Under the pieces are notes generated by a model. The model was not told where the DNA came from. It saw only the letters and a list, made by a program, of their open reading frames with translations, and searched no databases. Of a stretch of 64,000 bases of DNA, positions 10,700 through 18,540 are shown in pieces. The first letter of the stretch is position 1. Each line of letters opens with the position of its first letter. This stretch comes from Crocinitomix catalasitica ATCC 23190 (lineage in GTDB: Bacteria > Bacteroidota > Bacteroidia > Flavobacteriales_D > Crocinitomicaceae), in assembly GCF_000621625.1 (NCBI RefSeq), contig NZ_JHXV01000007.1, positions 124,001 through 188,000 on the forward strand. The letters run 5' to 3'. The position numbers were made by a program, and so were the translations under genes.

Positions 10700-12100
10700 A
10701 TGAACGAAACAAGACGAGAATATCTCAAACGAATAAATTTCGTCTTAGATTTCATTGAAAAAAATCTTGATGCGGACCTATCACTTGAATATTTATCTAA
10801 GAAGGCCCATTATTCACCTTACCACTTTCATAGAGTATTTTCAACAGTAGTTAACGAAAGATTAAATGAATTTATCAATAGAAAAAGAATTGAGCGTATT
10901 GCTTCAATTATACTTGTTGAACCAAAGATTCCTTTAATCGATTTAGCTTATAAATACGGTTTGAATAGTGACAATTCTTTTTCACGAGCATTTAAAACCT
11001 ACTACGGAGTTAGCCCAACCAGATTTAAATCAGAAGGGAAAAAATTATTTAGCAAGATTGGTATAGAACCTTTTTCATCCGAAAAATATATTTGTTCCAT
11101 TGAAAACACTAAACAATGGATTAAAATGAATGCACAAATAACGATAAAAAAACTTCCAGCGCTAAAACTTGCCGGCATATCACATATTGGAAAATTTGAT
11201 AAAGCTGGTAATATGTTTCAAAGGGTAATGGAATGGGGACATCAAAAAAAAGTATTAAATACTACAAACTTCAAAGCTATTACTATCTATCACGACAACC
11301 CTAATGTTACCCAAGCTTCAAAATTAAGATTCAGTACTTGCGTAACAATTAATAAGAATATTAATGCGGATGGAGAAATTAGGCAAATAGACTTAAAAAA
11401 GGGCGTTTATGTAGTTGGTCATTTTGAAATTAAAGGAGAAGAAATTTCAAAGGCTTGGAAAAGTATGTGTGTTTGGGTAATTGAAAATGGTTATGAATTT
11501 AGAGATGGAGATTATTTTGAAATATATCATAATGACCACAATACTCATCCTGAACAGAAATTCATAATGGATATTTGTATTCCACTCGAAAAAACAGAAA
11601 ATATTAAACTTGGAGAAATCAACAATTTAAATCTGTCGAAAAACAACTCTCAAAACAAAGAATGCGAAAACAACTTAGATGATCATCAATTGATAATCTA
11701 TATGAAAGAATTGAGACTCTTTTTTCAAAAGGAGTATGATACAATTTTTAAACTTGGAAAGATTTATCAAGGAGACCCCAATTTTTCCTACTTTTCTCTA
11801 ACAACAGAGGAATTAAAAAAGCAAAAGCTTAAATTTGTTATCATCTTAAATCATAAAGATTTGTCTTTTTCGATTTGCTTATCGGGTCAAAACAAAAGCA
11901 TTCGAAAAAAGTATTGGAAGATTTTTAAAGGTAGCGATTGGAACAAATACCATTTAGCAGAATCAATTGATGATAGCTTATCGATTATAGACCAAACAAT
12001 TGTTGAAAAACCAAATTTTAATAACAAAAGAAATTTAACCGAAAAGATTGAAAAGGAATCACTGAAATTCATTGAAGAAATTAAGGATATACTTGAATAA
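10700..12100 (+). CDS. AraC-GyrI-DUF7000-like fusion regulator
   Basis: Protein of 466 residues from ATG 10700; a TTG six codons upstream is less likely. Residues about 5-105 form the AraC DNA-binding domain (LEYLSKKAHYSPYHFHRVFS, then LAYKYGLNSDNSFSRAFKTY and GVSPTRFK). Residues about 145-305 match the GyrI-like/SoxR-effector small-molecule-binding domain (ITIKKLPALKLAGISHIG, and ending FIMDICIPLE). The last 135 residues (from YMKELRLFFQ) resemble a separate Bacteroidota domain, which I tentatively equate with DUF7000. The order is like MarA/Rob-type drug-responsive regulators plus an extra module. It lies alone between two palindromes. Confidence 0.75.
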   Translation: MNETRREYLKRINFVLDFIEKNLDADLSLEYLSKKAHYSPYHFHRVFSTVVNERLNEFINRKRIERIASIILVEPKIPLIDLAYKYGLNSDNSFSRAFKTYYGVSPTRFKSEGKKLFSKIGIEPFSSEKYICSIENTKQWIKMNAQITIKKLPALKLAGISHIGKFDKAGNMFQRVMEWGHQKKVLNTTNFKAITIYHDNPNVTQASKLRFSTCVTINKNINADGEIRQIDLKKGVYVVGHFEIKGEEISKAWKSMCVWVIENGYEFRDGDYFEIYHNDHNTHPEQKFIMDICIPLEKTENIKLGEINNLNLSKNNSQNKECENNLDDHQLIIYMKELRLFFQKEYDTIFKLGKIYQGDPNFSYFSLTTEELKKQKLKFVIILNHKDLSFSICLSGQNKSIRKKYWKIFKGSDWNKYHLAESIDDSLSIIDQTIVEKPNFNNKRNLTEKIEKESLKFIEEIKDILE

Positions 12101-12106
12101 AAAAAC

Positions 12107-12306
12107 GACCACACAGCACTGTATAAAAAGCATAGGGCGTTTGGTGCTTAATCCGAACGTCTTTTCTATTTTCAAAGACCGCCAAATATAAAATTTGGGC
12201 TTTATAATAGAAAAAGATAAAAACAAAATTTTATATTTGGCTTAGTATCAATCCGAAACAAAAGTACTTATTTATCGCCCAACGTTTCTTATACTAACCG
12301 TTGTAG
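12107..12306 (+). repeat. attC-like palindromic element, about 200 bp (long type)
   Basis: Outer arms TGTATAA..CATAGGGCG and CGCCCAACG..TTATACTAACCGTTG pair imperfectly. The nested hairpin is a near-perfect GCCAAATATAAAATTT against AAATTTTATATTTGGC (12181-12241). Its architecture is the same as the element at 21902: both carry GTGCTTAATC or GTGCTAAATC before the nested hairpin and CCGAAAC after it. TATATTTG occurs on both strands within the nested stem. Confidence 0.7.
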
Positions 12307-12327
12307 ATAATTACCCAAACTCACTTA

Positions 12328-12915
12328 ATGATTGGAAAAATATTTTTAATAGTTCTCATTTTTCTTGGATCGAATACGACAAAGGCATGCTCATGTGACA
12401 CAATAGCTTTTAATGATGCCATTGACTGGGCCGAAGAAATTTTCACTGGTCATATAATTAAAATTGAAGCAATTGACACAAGAGGAGATTACTATGGATG
12501 GCGTTGGAAATACACTTTTAAAGTAAATGAAAAATGGAAAGGCTCAAGTGATTCAGAAGTAGAGATATACCACGAAGGTAGCTCTTGCGACCCATATTTT
12601 GAGATATACCAAAGTAACTACTTAATCTATGCTTCGAAAGATAATGAAAGAGAGGTTTATAGCGAATCTGTTGGTTTTAATACCGCAAATGGTAATTTAT
12701 CTACATGGCTTTGCGCCAGAAACGTGGAAGAAAGATGGGAAAACTCCTGGTTCGATCAAGATGTTAAAAGGTTAAACAAATTATTTCCTGAAAAAGTTAA
12801 ATTAACAAACCCTTTGGTCAAAAAATTAATTTGGACTCTGATTATAACTGCCATCATTGTGCTATCTTTTATAATTATAAGACGACGGAAAAGAAAATTA
12901 TCACGAATAAATTAA
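12328..12915 (+). CDS. Secreted NTR/TIMP-like protein with C-terminal membrane anchor
   Basis: Protein of 195 residues with an N-terminal signal peptide (IFLIVLIFLGSNTTKA) directly followed by CSCD. The mature start CSCDTIAFNDAIDWAEEIFTG matches the tissue-inhibitor/netrin-like (NTR) pattern, in which an N-terminal cysteine cluster is followed by a beta-barrel. Further cysteines occur in GSSCDPYF and TWLCARNVEERW. A single membrane segment (LIWTLIITAIIVLSFIII) and a basic tail (RRRKRKL) lie at the C-terminus. It is probably a surface or periplasmic anchored protein. Whether it inhibits a protease is not shown. It is bounded by palindromes on both sides. Confidence 0.65.
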   Translation: MIGKIFLIVLIFLGSNTTKACSCDTIAFNDAIDWAEEIFTGHIIKIEAIDTRGDYYGWRWKYTFKVNEKWKGSSDSEVEIYHEGSSCDPYFEIYQSNYLIYASKDNEREVYSESVGFNTANGNLSTWLCARNVEERWENSWFDQDVKRLNKLFPEKVKLTNPLVKKLIWTLIITAIIVLSFIIIRRRKRKLSRIN

Positions 12916-13004
12916 AGGATTGCGATTTGATCTAGCCCAAAACTCATTTGATTTATTTTAATTATTTCGCAAAAGGTGAATTGATTTCAACTTGTCTTGA
13001 AAAA

Positions 13005-13082
13005 CTACCTTCAACACAAAATAAATATCAGCGCTCCGCGCCGACAGCATAAATGCTTATATTTATTCAACCGTTATAGGTT
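13005..13082 (+). repeat. attC-like palindromic element, about 78 bp
   Basis: AATAAATATCAGC pairs with GCTTATATTTATT; the flanks are CAACAC on the left and AACCGTTATAGGTT on the right. The right end GTTATAGGTT (13073-13082) is the exact reverse complement of the tail of the next gene at 13648-13657. Confidence 0.65.
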
Positions 13083-13131
13083 ATTGCCAGTAGTTTGTAA
13101 CTTAACTGTTTTATTGGATTATATAATTATG

Positions 13132-13644
13132 ATGAAATCGCTTTTAATTACTTTGAGTTTTTTTGCCAGCCTCTATTTAATAGGGCAAGAAAAAGCAGAG
13201 ATTTTAAATTATAAAGTAGATTATTACTATGATTCTGTTAACTATGAATTGAAATGGATTTATTACAGTGAAATAAAGAATGAAAAGTTCTATAAAAGTA
13301 GATATCCGATAAATGTTATAGATTCACTGGAATGGATAAATGACTCTACTTTCATTGAACGTTATCGCAAAGATTCATTTCACTATGAACCCTATTCGTA
13401 TCTAAAAATCAGAGATACTCTATTTATTAATTTTAAGTATTATCCGTCAGACAAAGACACAGCACTTACTTGGACTAAAGAACAGAAGGAAGTGTATTAC
13501 ACAAATTGTTATTTAAACTCTGAGTCAGAAGAATATTGCAGATGTCTCACAAATTTTTTAAGTGGAAATATCAACTACTATGAATTACAGACCGCACGAA
13601 GAAGAAGTTTTTTGTTAAGACAAGCACACTTAGAGTGCAAATAA
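13132..13644 (+). CDS. Secreted hypothetical protein (cassette with perfect head/tail match)
   Basis: Protein of 170 residues; two ATG codons in tandem (13129 and 13132) give the start MKSLLITLSFFASLYLIGQ, a clear signal peptide. The frame extends further upstream but into the palindrome. The mature part is aromatic- and charge-rich with three cysteines near the C-terminus (YTNCYLNSESEEYCRCL). I do not recognise the family. It sits between GTTATAGGTT (head) and AACCTATAAC (tail), exact reverse complements, the clearest single-gene cassette in the array. Confidence 0.65.
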   Translation: MKSLLITLSFFASLYLIGQEKAEILNYKVDYYYDSVNYELKWIYYSEIKNEKFYKSRYPINVIDSLEWINDSTFIERYRKDSFHYEPYSYLKIRDTLFINFKYYPSDKDTALTWTKEQKEVYYTNCYLNSESEEYCRCLTNFLSGNINYYELQTARRRSFLLRQAHLECK

Positions 13645-13647
13645 AAC

Positions 13648-13657
13648 AACCTATAAC
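13648..13657 (+). repeat. Cassette tail half-site AACCTATAAC
   Basis: Lies four bases after the preceding stop codon and is the exact reverse complement of 13073-13082. No palindrome follows it, so the rest of this element may have been lost. Confidence 0.55.
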
Positions 13658-13685
13658 AAAGAACTTAGAAAAGATAATAACCCTC

Positions 13686-14300
13686 ATGAAAAACTCAAAT
13701 CGCAATGCAGACAACAATTCGACAATTGTAAATAGATTAAAAGAAACTTTTGATAAGACTTATGAAGCTCCTTTGATTGTATGGGAACAATTTGCAGAAT
13801 TTTGCAAACTGAGATCGTTTAAGAAAAATGAGATCATAAAAAAAGCCAATACAATCGAAAGGTATGGTTACTTCATTTTATCTGGTTCAGCGGGCGTATT
13901 TGTATGGAAGGAAACAAACTATATATGTCTCGATTTAATGTTTGAAGAAGACTTTTTTGGCGATTCCATGTCACTTAATACAGGTAAGATCACTCCTATT
14001 GAAACAATGGCGCTTGAAAATTGTGAAATGTTACAGATTTCATTAGAGAATATTAACAAGTTAAAACAAACTGATTTTGGTAAAATTCTTTTTATGCATG
14101 CAGCTGAAATCGATTTTGTAAATAAACAAAAACAACAGATCGATTTATTGCTAAAAACAGCCGAAGAACGATACTTTGACATTATAAACGAAAAACCAAA
14201 AGTAATTCTCCGAACCCCTCAAAAACATATTGCATCTTATCTTGGTATCACAACCCAAAGTCTAAGTCGAATCCGAAAAAAACTAAATCAAAAGGATTAA
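13686..14300 (+). CDS. Crp/Fnr family transcriptional regulator
   Basis: Regulator of 204 residues from ATG 13686; an upstream in-frame GTG at 13635 overlaps the preceding gene and is less likely. The N-terminal cyclic-nucleotide-binding fold is visible (RSFKKNEIIKKANTIERYGY, FILSGSAGVFV, FEEDFFGDSMSL). The C-terminal helix-turn-helix is TPQKHIASYLGITTQSLSRI, near residues 178-197. The phosphate-binding cassette that contacts cAMP in Crp is not conserved, as is common in Bacteroidota homologues, so the ligand is unknown. A serine hydrolase gene follows after 67 bp. Confidence 0.85.
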   Translation: MKNSNRNADNNSTIVNRLKETFDKTYEAPLIVWEQFAEFCKLRSFKKNEIIKKANTIERYGYFILSGSAGVFVWKETNYICLDLMFEEDFFGDSMSLNTGKITPIETMALENCEMLQISLENINKLKQTDFGKILFMHAAEIDFVNKQKQQIDLLLKTAEERYFDIINEKPKVILRTPQKHIASYLGITTQSLSRIRKKLNQKD

Positions 14301-14367
14301 TTACCATAAGGTAACTTTTAAAATCCATAAATCAGGGATATTTGCGTCAAATTAAAATTCATTCAAA

Positions 14368-15444
14368 ATGAGGAAAATAATTCCATTCGTAACTATCCTA
14401 TTTCCAATTATTCTATCAGCCCAAAATTTTCCGTCCAATCAAATTCAAAAAATTTTAGATAAGTCAATTGATAATAAGCAAATATTTGGTACGGTTGTAT
14501 CTATCAGTAAAGGGGATGAATCATATCATTTTGCTTCAGGTAATATGGAAGTAGATGATGCTTATTTTATTGCAAGTGTTACAAAACTTTACACCTCGGC
14601 AGTTATTTTCAAATTAGCAGACCAAAAAAAATTAAGTCTTGATGATTCCATTAAGCAATATTTGTCTACGGAAATCATAAACGGACTGCATGTTTACAAC
14701 GGTCAAGAATATTCAAATGATATTACGATTCGTCATCTTATAACCAATACATCAGGACTTTCAGATTACTTCACGCAAAATAATAGCGATGAAAGCAGTT
14801 TATTAGACTACCTTGTTTCTGTAGGAGACACTTCATTAACGTTTGACCAGATAGTAGAAAAAACAAAATCACTCGGTTCAAAATTTCCTCCGGGAACCAA
14901 AGGCAAGGCACACTATTCTGACGGTAATTTTCAATTATTAGGAAAAATCATTCAAAACATAACCGGAAAATCAATGGAAGCAGTATATGAAGAACTTATT
15001 TTCGAACCATTAAAGACAAAACATACTTATTTGTACAACGATACATCAGATACTATACCTAGAATTTTCTACTACAAAAATGATCCTTTAAATATTCCTA
15101 ACATGATGAAATCCTTTCAATCAGATGGAGGAATTGTTTCTACATCCAAAGAGAATTTAATTTTTCTTAAATCCTATCTTAATAGTGAATTCTTCTCAGA
15201 AGAGAACATAAATATAAAATCCGATTGGAATAAGATTTACTCCCCCTTTCAATACGGAATAGGAATAATGAAATTCAAATTCCCTGGAATGCCGGAAATG
15301 ATTGGTCATTCAGGAGCAAATGGATCATTTGCTTATAACATACCTGCAAAAAATGTTTATATTACTGGAACTATCAACCAAATTGATAAACCACAATTAG
15401 CGTATAAACTAATAGGGAAAATATTAAGTGAAATTGAAAACTAA
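14368..15444 (+). CDS. Serine hydrolase of the beta-lactamase/PBP (class C-like) family
   Basis: Protein of 358 residues with a signal peptide (IIPFVTILFPIILSAQ). The active-site SxxK is in FIASVTKLYTSAV (Ser near residue 72). The YxN-type second motif is AHYSDGNFQLLGKI, and a GHSGANGSF motif stands in the third position. This is the beta-lactamase-related serine hydrolase family (esterases, D-aminopeptidases, PBP4-like proteins); it is not evidence of antibiotic resistance. It follows the Crp-type regulator, and its TAA stop lies inside the next palindrome. Confidence 0.85.
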   Translation: MRKIIPFVTILFPIILSAQNFPSNQIQKILDKSIDNKQIFGTVVSISKGDESYHFASGNMEVDDAYFIASVTKLYTSAVIFKLADQKKLSLDDSIKQYLSTEIINGLHVYNGQEYSNDITIRHLITNTSGLSDYFTQNNSDESSLLDYLVSVGDTSLTFDQIVEKTKSLGSKFPPGTKGKAHYSDGNFQLLGKIIQNITGKSMEAVYEELIFEPLKTKHTYLYNDTSDTIPRIFYYKNDPLNIPNMMKSFQSDGGIVSTSKENLIFLKSYLNSEFFSEENINIKSDWNKIYSPFQYGIGIMKFKFPGMPEMIGHSGANGSFAYNIPAKNVYITGTINQIDKPQLAYKLIGKILSEIEN

Positions 15445-15496
15445 CGACAACACAATAAAATGCATTAAAACGCATTTTACCCGAAACGTTAGTTTT
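15437..15496 (+). repeat. Compact attC-like element, 60 bp
   Basis: AAAACTAACG (15437-15446) is the exact complement of CGTTAGTTTT (15487-15496). The inner stem TAAAATGC/GCATTTTA (15456-15463, 15472-15479) encloses an 8-base loop. Size and layout resemble an integron 59-base element, with outer arms ending in AAC and GTT and an unpaired spacer before the inner stem. The stop codon of the hydrolase gene lies in the left arm. Confidence 0.7.
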
Positions 15497-15521
15497 AATA
15501 ACTAAAAAAGAATAATCATAA

Positions 15522-16118
15522 ATGAAGAAATGGCTTAATGAAATTGAGTTTAAAGGAGATTTAATAACTCTAGAACTTCTATCAACTAAACATATTGAAA
15601 GTTTAACTGAGGCTGTTAAAGATGGAGAATTATGGAATTTATGGTACACTTCTGCTCCTGAACCAAATAATGTAAAAAACTATATTGAAACTGCCATATC
15701 TGAATTCCAAAATGACAAATCTTTGCCTTTTGTCATAATTCGAAAAAAAGACAATAAAGTTATTGGAACTACTAGATTTATGAATGCAGACGCACAAAAT
15801 AGGAGAGTTGAAATTGGAACGACTTGGTATTCAAAATCAACTCAAAGAACGGGATTAAATACAGAATGTAAATATCTATTACTTAAATATGCATTTGAAA
15901 ATTTGGACTGTATAGCTGTTGAATTTAGAACTCACATACATAACAATCAATCGCGAGATGCAATTGCAAGACTTGGTGCGAAACAAGATGGGATATTAAG
16001 GAATCATATAATTGATAAAACTGGTTGTTTAAGAGATACAGTAGTTTTTTCAATCCTAAATAGTGAATGGAATACTGTTAAGAAATCTTTAGAATTTAAG
16101 ATAAATAAAAAGTACTAA
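15522..16118 (+). CDS. GNAT family N-acetyltransferase (RimJ/RimL-like)
   Basis: Acetyltransferase of 198 residues of the RimJ/RimL type. It begins FKGDLITLELLSTKHIESL as in this family; the central strand is VIGTTRFMNADAQNRRVEIG; the acetyl-CoA-binding stretch is WYSKSTQRTGLNTECKYLL (a variant of the usual Q/RxxGxG/A loop). The C-terminal part is AVEFRTHIHNNQSRDAIARL, then GAKQDGILRNH. The acceptor is unknown. Head GTTAGTTTT (15488) and tail AAAGCTAAC (16117) match at 8 of 9 bases as reverse complements. Confidence 0.85.
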   Translation: MKKWLNEIEFKGDLITLELLSTKHIESLTEAVKDGELWNLWYTSAPEPNNVKNYIETAISEFQNDKSLPFVIIRKKDNKVIGTTRFMNADAQNRRVEIGTTWYSKSTQRTGLNTECKYLLLKYAFENLDCIAVEFRTHIHNNQSRDAIARLGAKQDGILRNHIIDKTGCLRDTVVFSILNSEWNTVKKSLEFKINKKY

Positions 16119-16126
16119 AGCTAACA

Positions 16127-16309
16127 ATGGTAGATATCACCTTCTTTTTTATTTGTATTGCTATAGCTACAGTGGTTGTTTTAATGGCACGAAAACTAGG
16201 AATGAACTTAAAAAGTCATAACCCTGTGGTATTTGACTTTAAATTTAGCATTCTTTTGTTTTGTGCAATGGGATTGGTTGCGCTTTTAATGTACTTTTTA
16301 ACCGCATAG
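16127..16309 (+). CDS. Small two-helix membrane protein
   Basis: Sixty residues with two hydrophobic helices (ITFFFICIAIATVVVLMA and FSILLFCAMGLVALLMYF) joined by a basic loop. The ATG lies one base after the tail AAAGCTAAC of the acetyltransferase cassette. The composition looks like a real membrane protein rather than chance, but no family is recognised. A short palindrome begins 13 bp after its stop. Confidence 0.5.
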   Translation: MVDITFFFICIAIATVVVLMARKLGMNLKSHNPVVFDFKFSILLFCAMGLVALLMYFLTA

Positions 16310-16322
16310 TTTACTGCTATTG

Positions 16323-16374
16323 TTAACGACAAACAAACTCAAAGACTCATCAGGATTGTGAGAACGGTCGTTAA
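16323..16374 (+). repeat. Compact attC-like element, about 52 bp
   Basis: TTAACGAC (16323-16330) is the exact complement of GTCGTTAA (16367-16374); CTCA/TGAG forms an inner stem. A further pair GACAAACAAA (16328-16337) and TTTGTTTGTC (16427-16436) allows an alternative, larger fold. About 190 bp without a gene follow before the leader repeat. Confidence 0.5.
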
Positions 16375-16565
16375 GATATTAAGTGAAAATCACGTTCCTT
16401 CCTTTGTTCATCACTCTTCTCTCTCATTTGTTTGTCCAGTACCTTGGGCATACATCATTACGGACCCCGATGCTACCGCACGAAATGAAATTCGAAGAAG
16501 TCAATCCTTTTGTGTGGTTTTATAACTGGAGCTCAAAATACTAACCATGTAAAATAATTTACTTG

Positions 16566-16723
16566 TTAATGCTCAGTACATTACCAATTATTTAACAAGG
16601 AATGCTATATTTGAGTGTAAATACAACCCGAATACCTAACTTGAAATTCTCTTTTAGCAGCTTGTAAATGTTTACAAGCGTTTACCAACAGATAATTGAA
16701 GTGGAGTTTATATAAAAGGAATA
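16566..16723 (+). repeat. Leader repeat, copy I (attI/Pc-like)
   Basis: 158-bp sequence nearly identical to 18867-19023; I count about eight differences. It contains TATATTTG (16606-16613) as a -7 promoter candidate and an exact palindrome CTTGTAAA-TG-TTTACAAG at 16661-16678. A shared word GTGGTTTTATAAC also precedes both copies (16514 and 18807). Confidence 0.75.
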
Positions 16724-16760
16724 AAAACTAACTTGTCTCGGCTTTGGCCAGATAGGTTAT

Positions 16761-16776
16761 ATTCGGTTGTTGGCCT
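16761..16776 (+). promoter_or_regulatory. attI-like junction ATTCGGTTGTTGGCCT
   Basis: ATTCGGTTGTT recurs at 8324 and 19041. The part from GTT onward (GTTGGCCT, 16769-16776) is the reverse complement of the tail AGGCTAAC at 17321 with one mismatch, and forms the head of the next cassette. Confidence 0.5.
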
Positions 16777-16789
16777 CTATTACCATTAT

Positions 16790-17314
16790 ATGAAAATCAC
16801 TTTAGTAGGAATTATTTGTTTAATCTGTTTTTCGGTCCAAATTAATCAGACTTATCCTGAAGAAGGTCATCCATTTTTTGAAGATTATACTCAAGTTTTA
16901 CATTTTAAATACAATATCACCAAGGAAGAGTCACATGATTACTGGTCGTCCAAGAACCAAGAAGATAAAGGATATCCTGATTGTTTGTTTGAAACATTAC
17001 CTGATATACTAGATTCTAAACTAGCTAAAAAACTATTTGACTCCGGTTTTATAAGAAATGAGATAAGAAAAAAGAATTTGAGTAAACTAACTGAAATTTT
17101 TCAATATCGCTCTACAGACGTAATAAGAGTTGCAGAGTGTCTGCCTACTTATAGAGATGTCCTCATTTTCAGAAAGAAAAAAGAAGTTAAAGGAATAGTC
17201 CAGATTTGTTTTACATGCTCTCAATATCAGATTATCGGCTCTGAAATAGACACTCGTCTCTTTGGGCAACAAGGTGAATTCGAACATTTAAAATCTCTGT
17301 TATACCCAGATTGA
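16790..17314 (+). CDS. Secreted hypothetical protein
   Basis: Protein of 174 residues from ATG 16790, giving the signal peptide MKITLVGIICLICFSVQ; the frame is open further upstream into the leader. The mature part has the stretch SHDYWSSKNQEDKGYPDCLF and a late cysteine pair CFTCSQY. No family is recognised. It is flanked by head GTTGGCCT and tail AGGCTAAC and lies downstream of leader copy I, so it is the first gene of a cassette run. Confidence 0.6.
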   Translation: MKITLVGIICLICFSVQINQTYPEEGHPFFEDYTQVLHFKYNITKEESHDYWSSKNQEDKGYPDCLFETLPDILDSKLAKKLFDSGFIRNEIRKKNLSKLTEIFQYRSTDVIRVAECLPTYRDVLIFRKKKEVKGIVQICFTCSQYQIIGSEIDTRLFGQQGEFEHLKSLLYPD

Positions 17315-17320
17315 ATACAT

Positions 17321-17395
17321 AGGCTAACACAAAATAAAATTCACCCCGTACCTTTAGGGGGCGCCATAAATCGCTAATTTTATTTACACGTTAAA
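17321..17395 (+). repeat. attC-like palindromic element, about 75 bp
   Basis: GCTAACACAAAATAAAATT pairs imperfectly with AATTTTATTTACACGTTAAA. The centre is GC-rich (CCCCGTACCTTTAGGGGGCG) and can form a short hairpin. The left word AACACAAAATAAA is shared with the element at 13005. Confidence 0.6.
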
Positions 17396-17451
17396 TATTT
17401 CATCGTCTAAATTTAAACCGGTGTTAAATGTAAATAAGTTAATTCCCAGAT

Positions 17452-18540
17452 CTACTCTGGATCACCCAAAATTTTAACAGCATTGCTGCCATCTAAATCC
17501 ATCATCCAAATTTCGTGTTGCTCGTCTAGCTCGCCACCATTTATAACAGTTGTAATTATTCGCTCAACTAATATTTTATCACCGCTAGGTGAAATGCTTA
17601 AGGTATTGTAGTAGTTTTCATCACATCCACATTTAATTCGCGTGCTTTCTCCAGTTTGAACATTAATTTTTAATAAATCATTTAAGAATTTGGATAGGTA
17701 GATGAACCCGTCGTAGTATTTCACATTTTTTACCAATTGTAAATTATCTTTTTTTAAATTCCATATATGCACAGGTAAAATTTCATTATTCAGTAAATTA
17801 AAAGTATAAATTCCATCATATTCTACCCCGTCGCCCCATGAAAAATATACTAAATTATCAGCAAAGTCCGCTTGGTGCCACTTTTGATAAAGAAAAGGTT
17901 GGTCAGGTTTATTACGAATATCCGGTGCTAAAATTGAATCTACTGGCGCTCCATTCAAGCTGATGCCAATTATTTTGGAATCCTTATAAAGCTCGGGGTT
18001 TGCTTCAAATTCAGGGTTGGAATACATAACCTTGCGATGATAATAAATAATGGCGCCATCAAAGTTGAAATAAGGGAAAATATCCCAACGTCCAAAAGTT
18101 AGTTGTGTGAAGTCTGTACCATCATCCTTAATTTTCCATATTTTATTATTGAGTGCTGAAAAAACAATCCAACCTTCGGAATTCCAAACAGGCTCGGATC
18201 TGACATAAACAGAACTCAGTAAAACAGTTTCAGACATATCAATGAGATTTACTTTGACAAGCTCCGTTCCTTCAGATTCACTTTTTCGAACATAAATAAA
18301 TTCTTGATCATTGGCTGGATTATATTTAGGTGTCAAGTATTGCGGGCCAGTAAAAATAGTTGAATAACCAAAAGGCGAAGTACTTGGAGGAATGTCATTG
18401 CATGCAAATCCGCAATCATTCTCAATTATAATTTCATCTTTTAATTCAATTTTGGCGTCTTTTCGACAACCCAGAAAAATAATTAGCATTACAGCTAAAA
18501 AATGTTTGCTATTTAATAGATGTAATTTAAAATGATTCAT
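17452..18540 (-). CDS. Lipoprotein with TolB-like beta-propeller repeats
   Basis: Protein of 362 residues with a lipoprotein-type signal (FLAVMLIIFLGC). The body shows repeated propeller strands such as EPVWNSEGWIVFSALNNKIW, KIKDDGTDFTQLTFGRWDI and LSISPSGDKILVERI, ending EIWMMDLDGSNAVKIL. This is the TolB/WD40-like DUF5050-type architecture. It is probably an outer-membrane lipoprotein of unknown role. It is the only minus-strand gene in the array and lies between the two copies of the 158-bp leader. Confidence 0.7.
   Translation of the reverse strand: MNHFKLHLLNSKHFLAVMLIIFLGCRKDAKIELKDEIIIENDCGFACNDIPPSTSPFGYSTIFTGPQYLTPKYNPANDQEFIYVRKSESEGTELVKVNLIDMSETVLLSSVYVRSEPVWNSEGWIVFSALNNKIWKIKDDGTDFTQLTFGRWDIFPYFNFDGAIIYYHRKVMYSNPEFEANPELYKDSKIIGISLNGAPVDSILAPDIRNKPDQPFLYQKWHQADFADNLVYFSWGDGVEYDGIYTFNLLNNEILPVHIWNLKKDNLQLVKNVKYYDGFIYLSKFLNDLLKINVQTGESTRIKCGCDENYYNTLSISPSGDKILVERIITTVINGGELDEQHEIWMMDLDGSNAVKILGDPE

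Noticed and set aside
14368-15444. Serine hydrolase as an antibiotic-resistance beta-lactamase cassette
   Set aside because: It has the SxxK and YxN-type motifs of the broad family, but many members are esterases or peptidases; nothing specific to resistance is visible.
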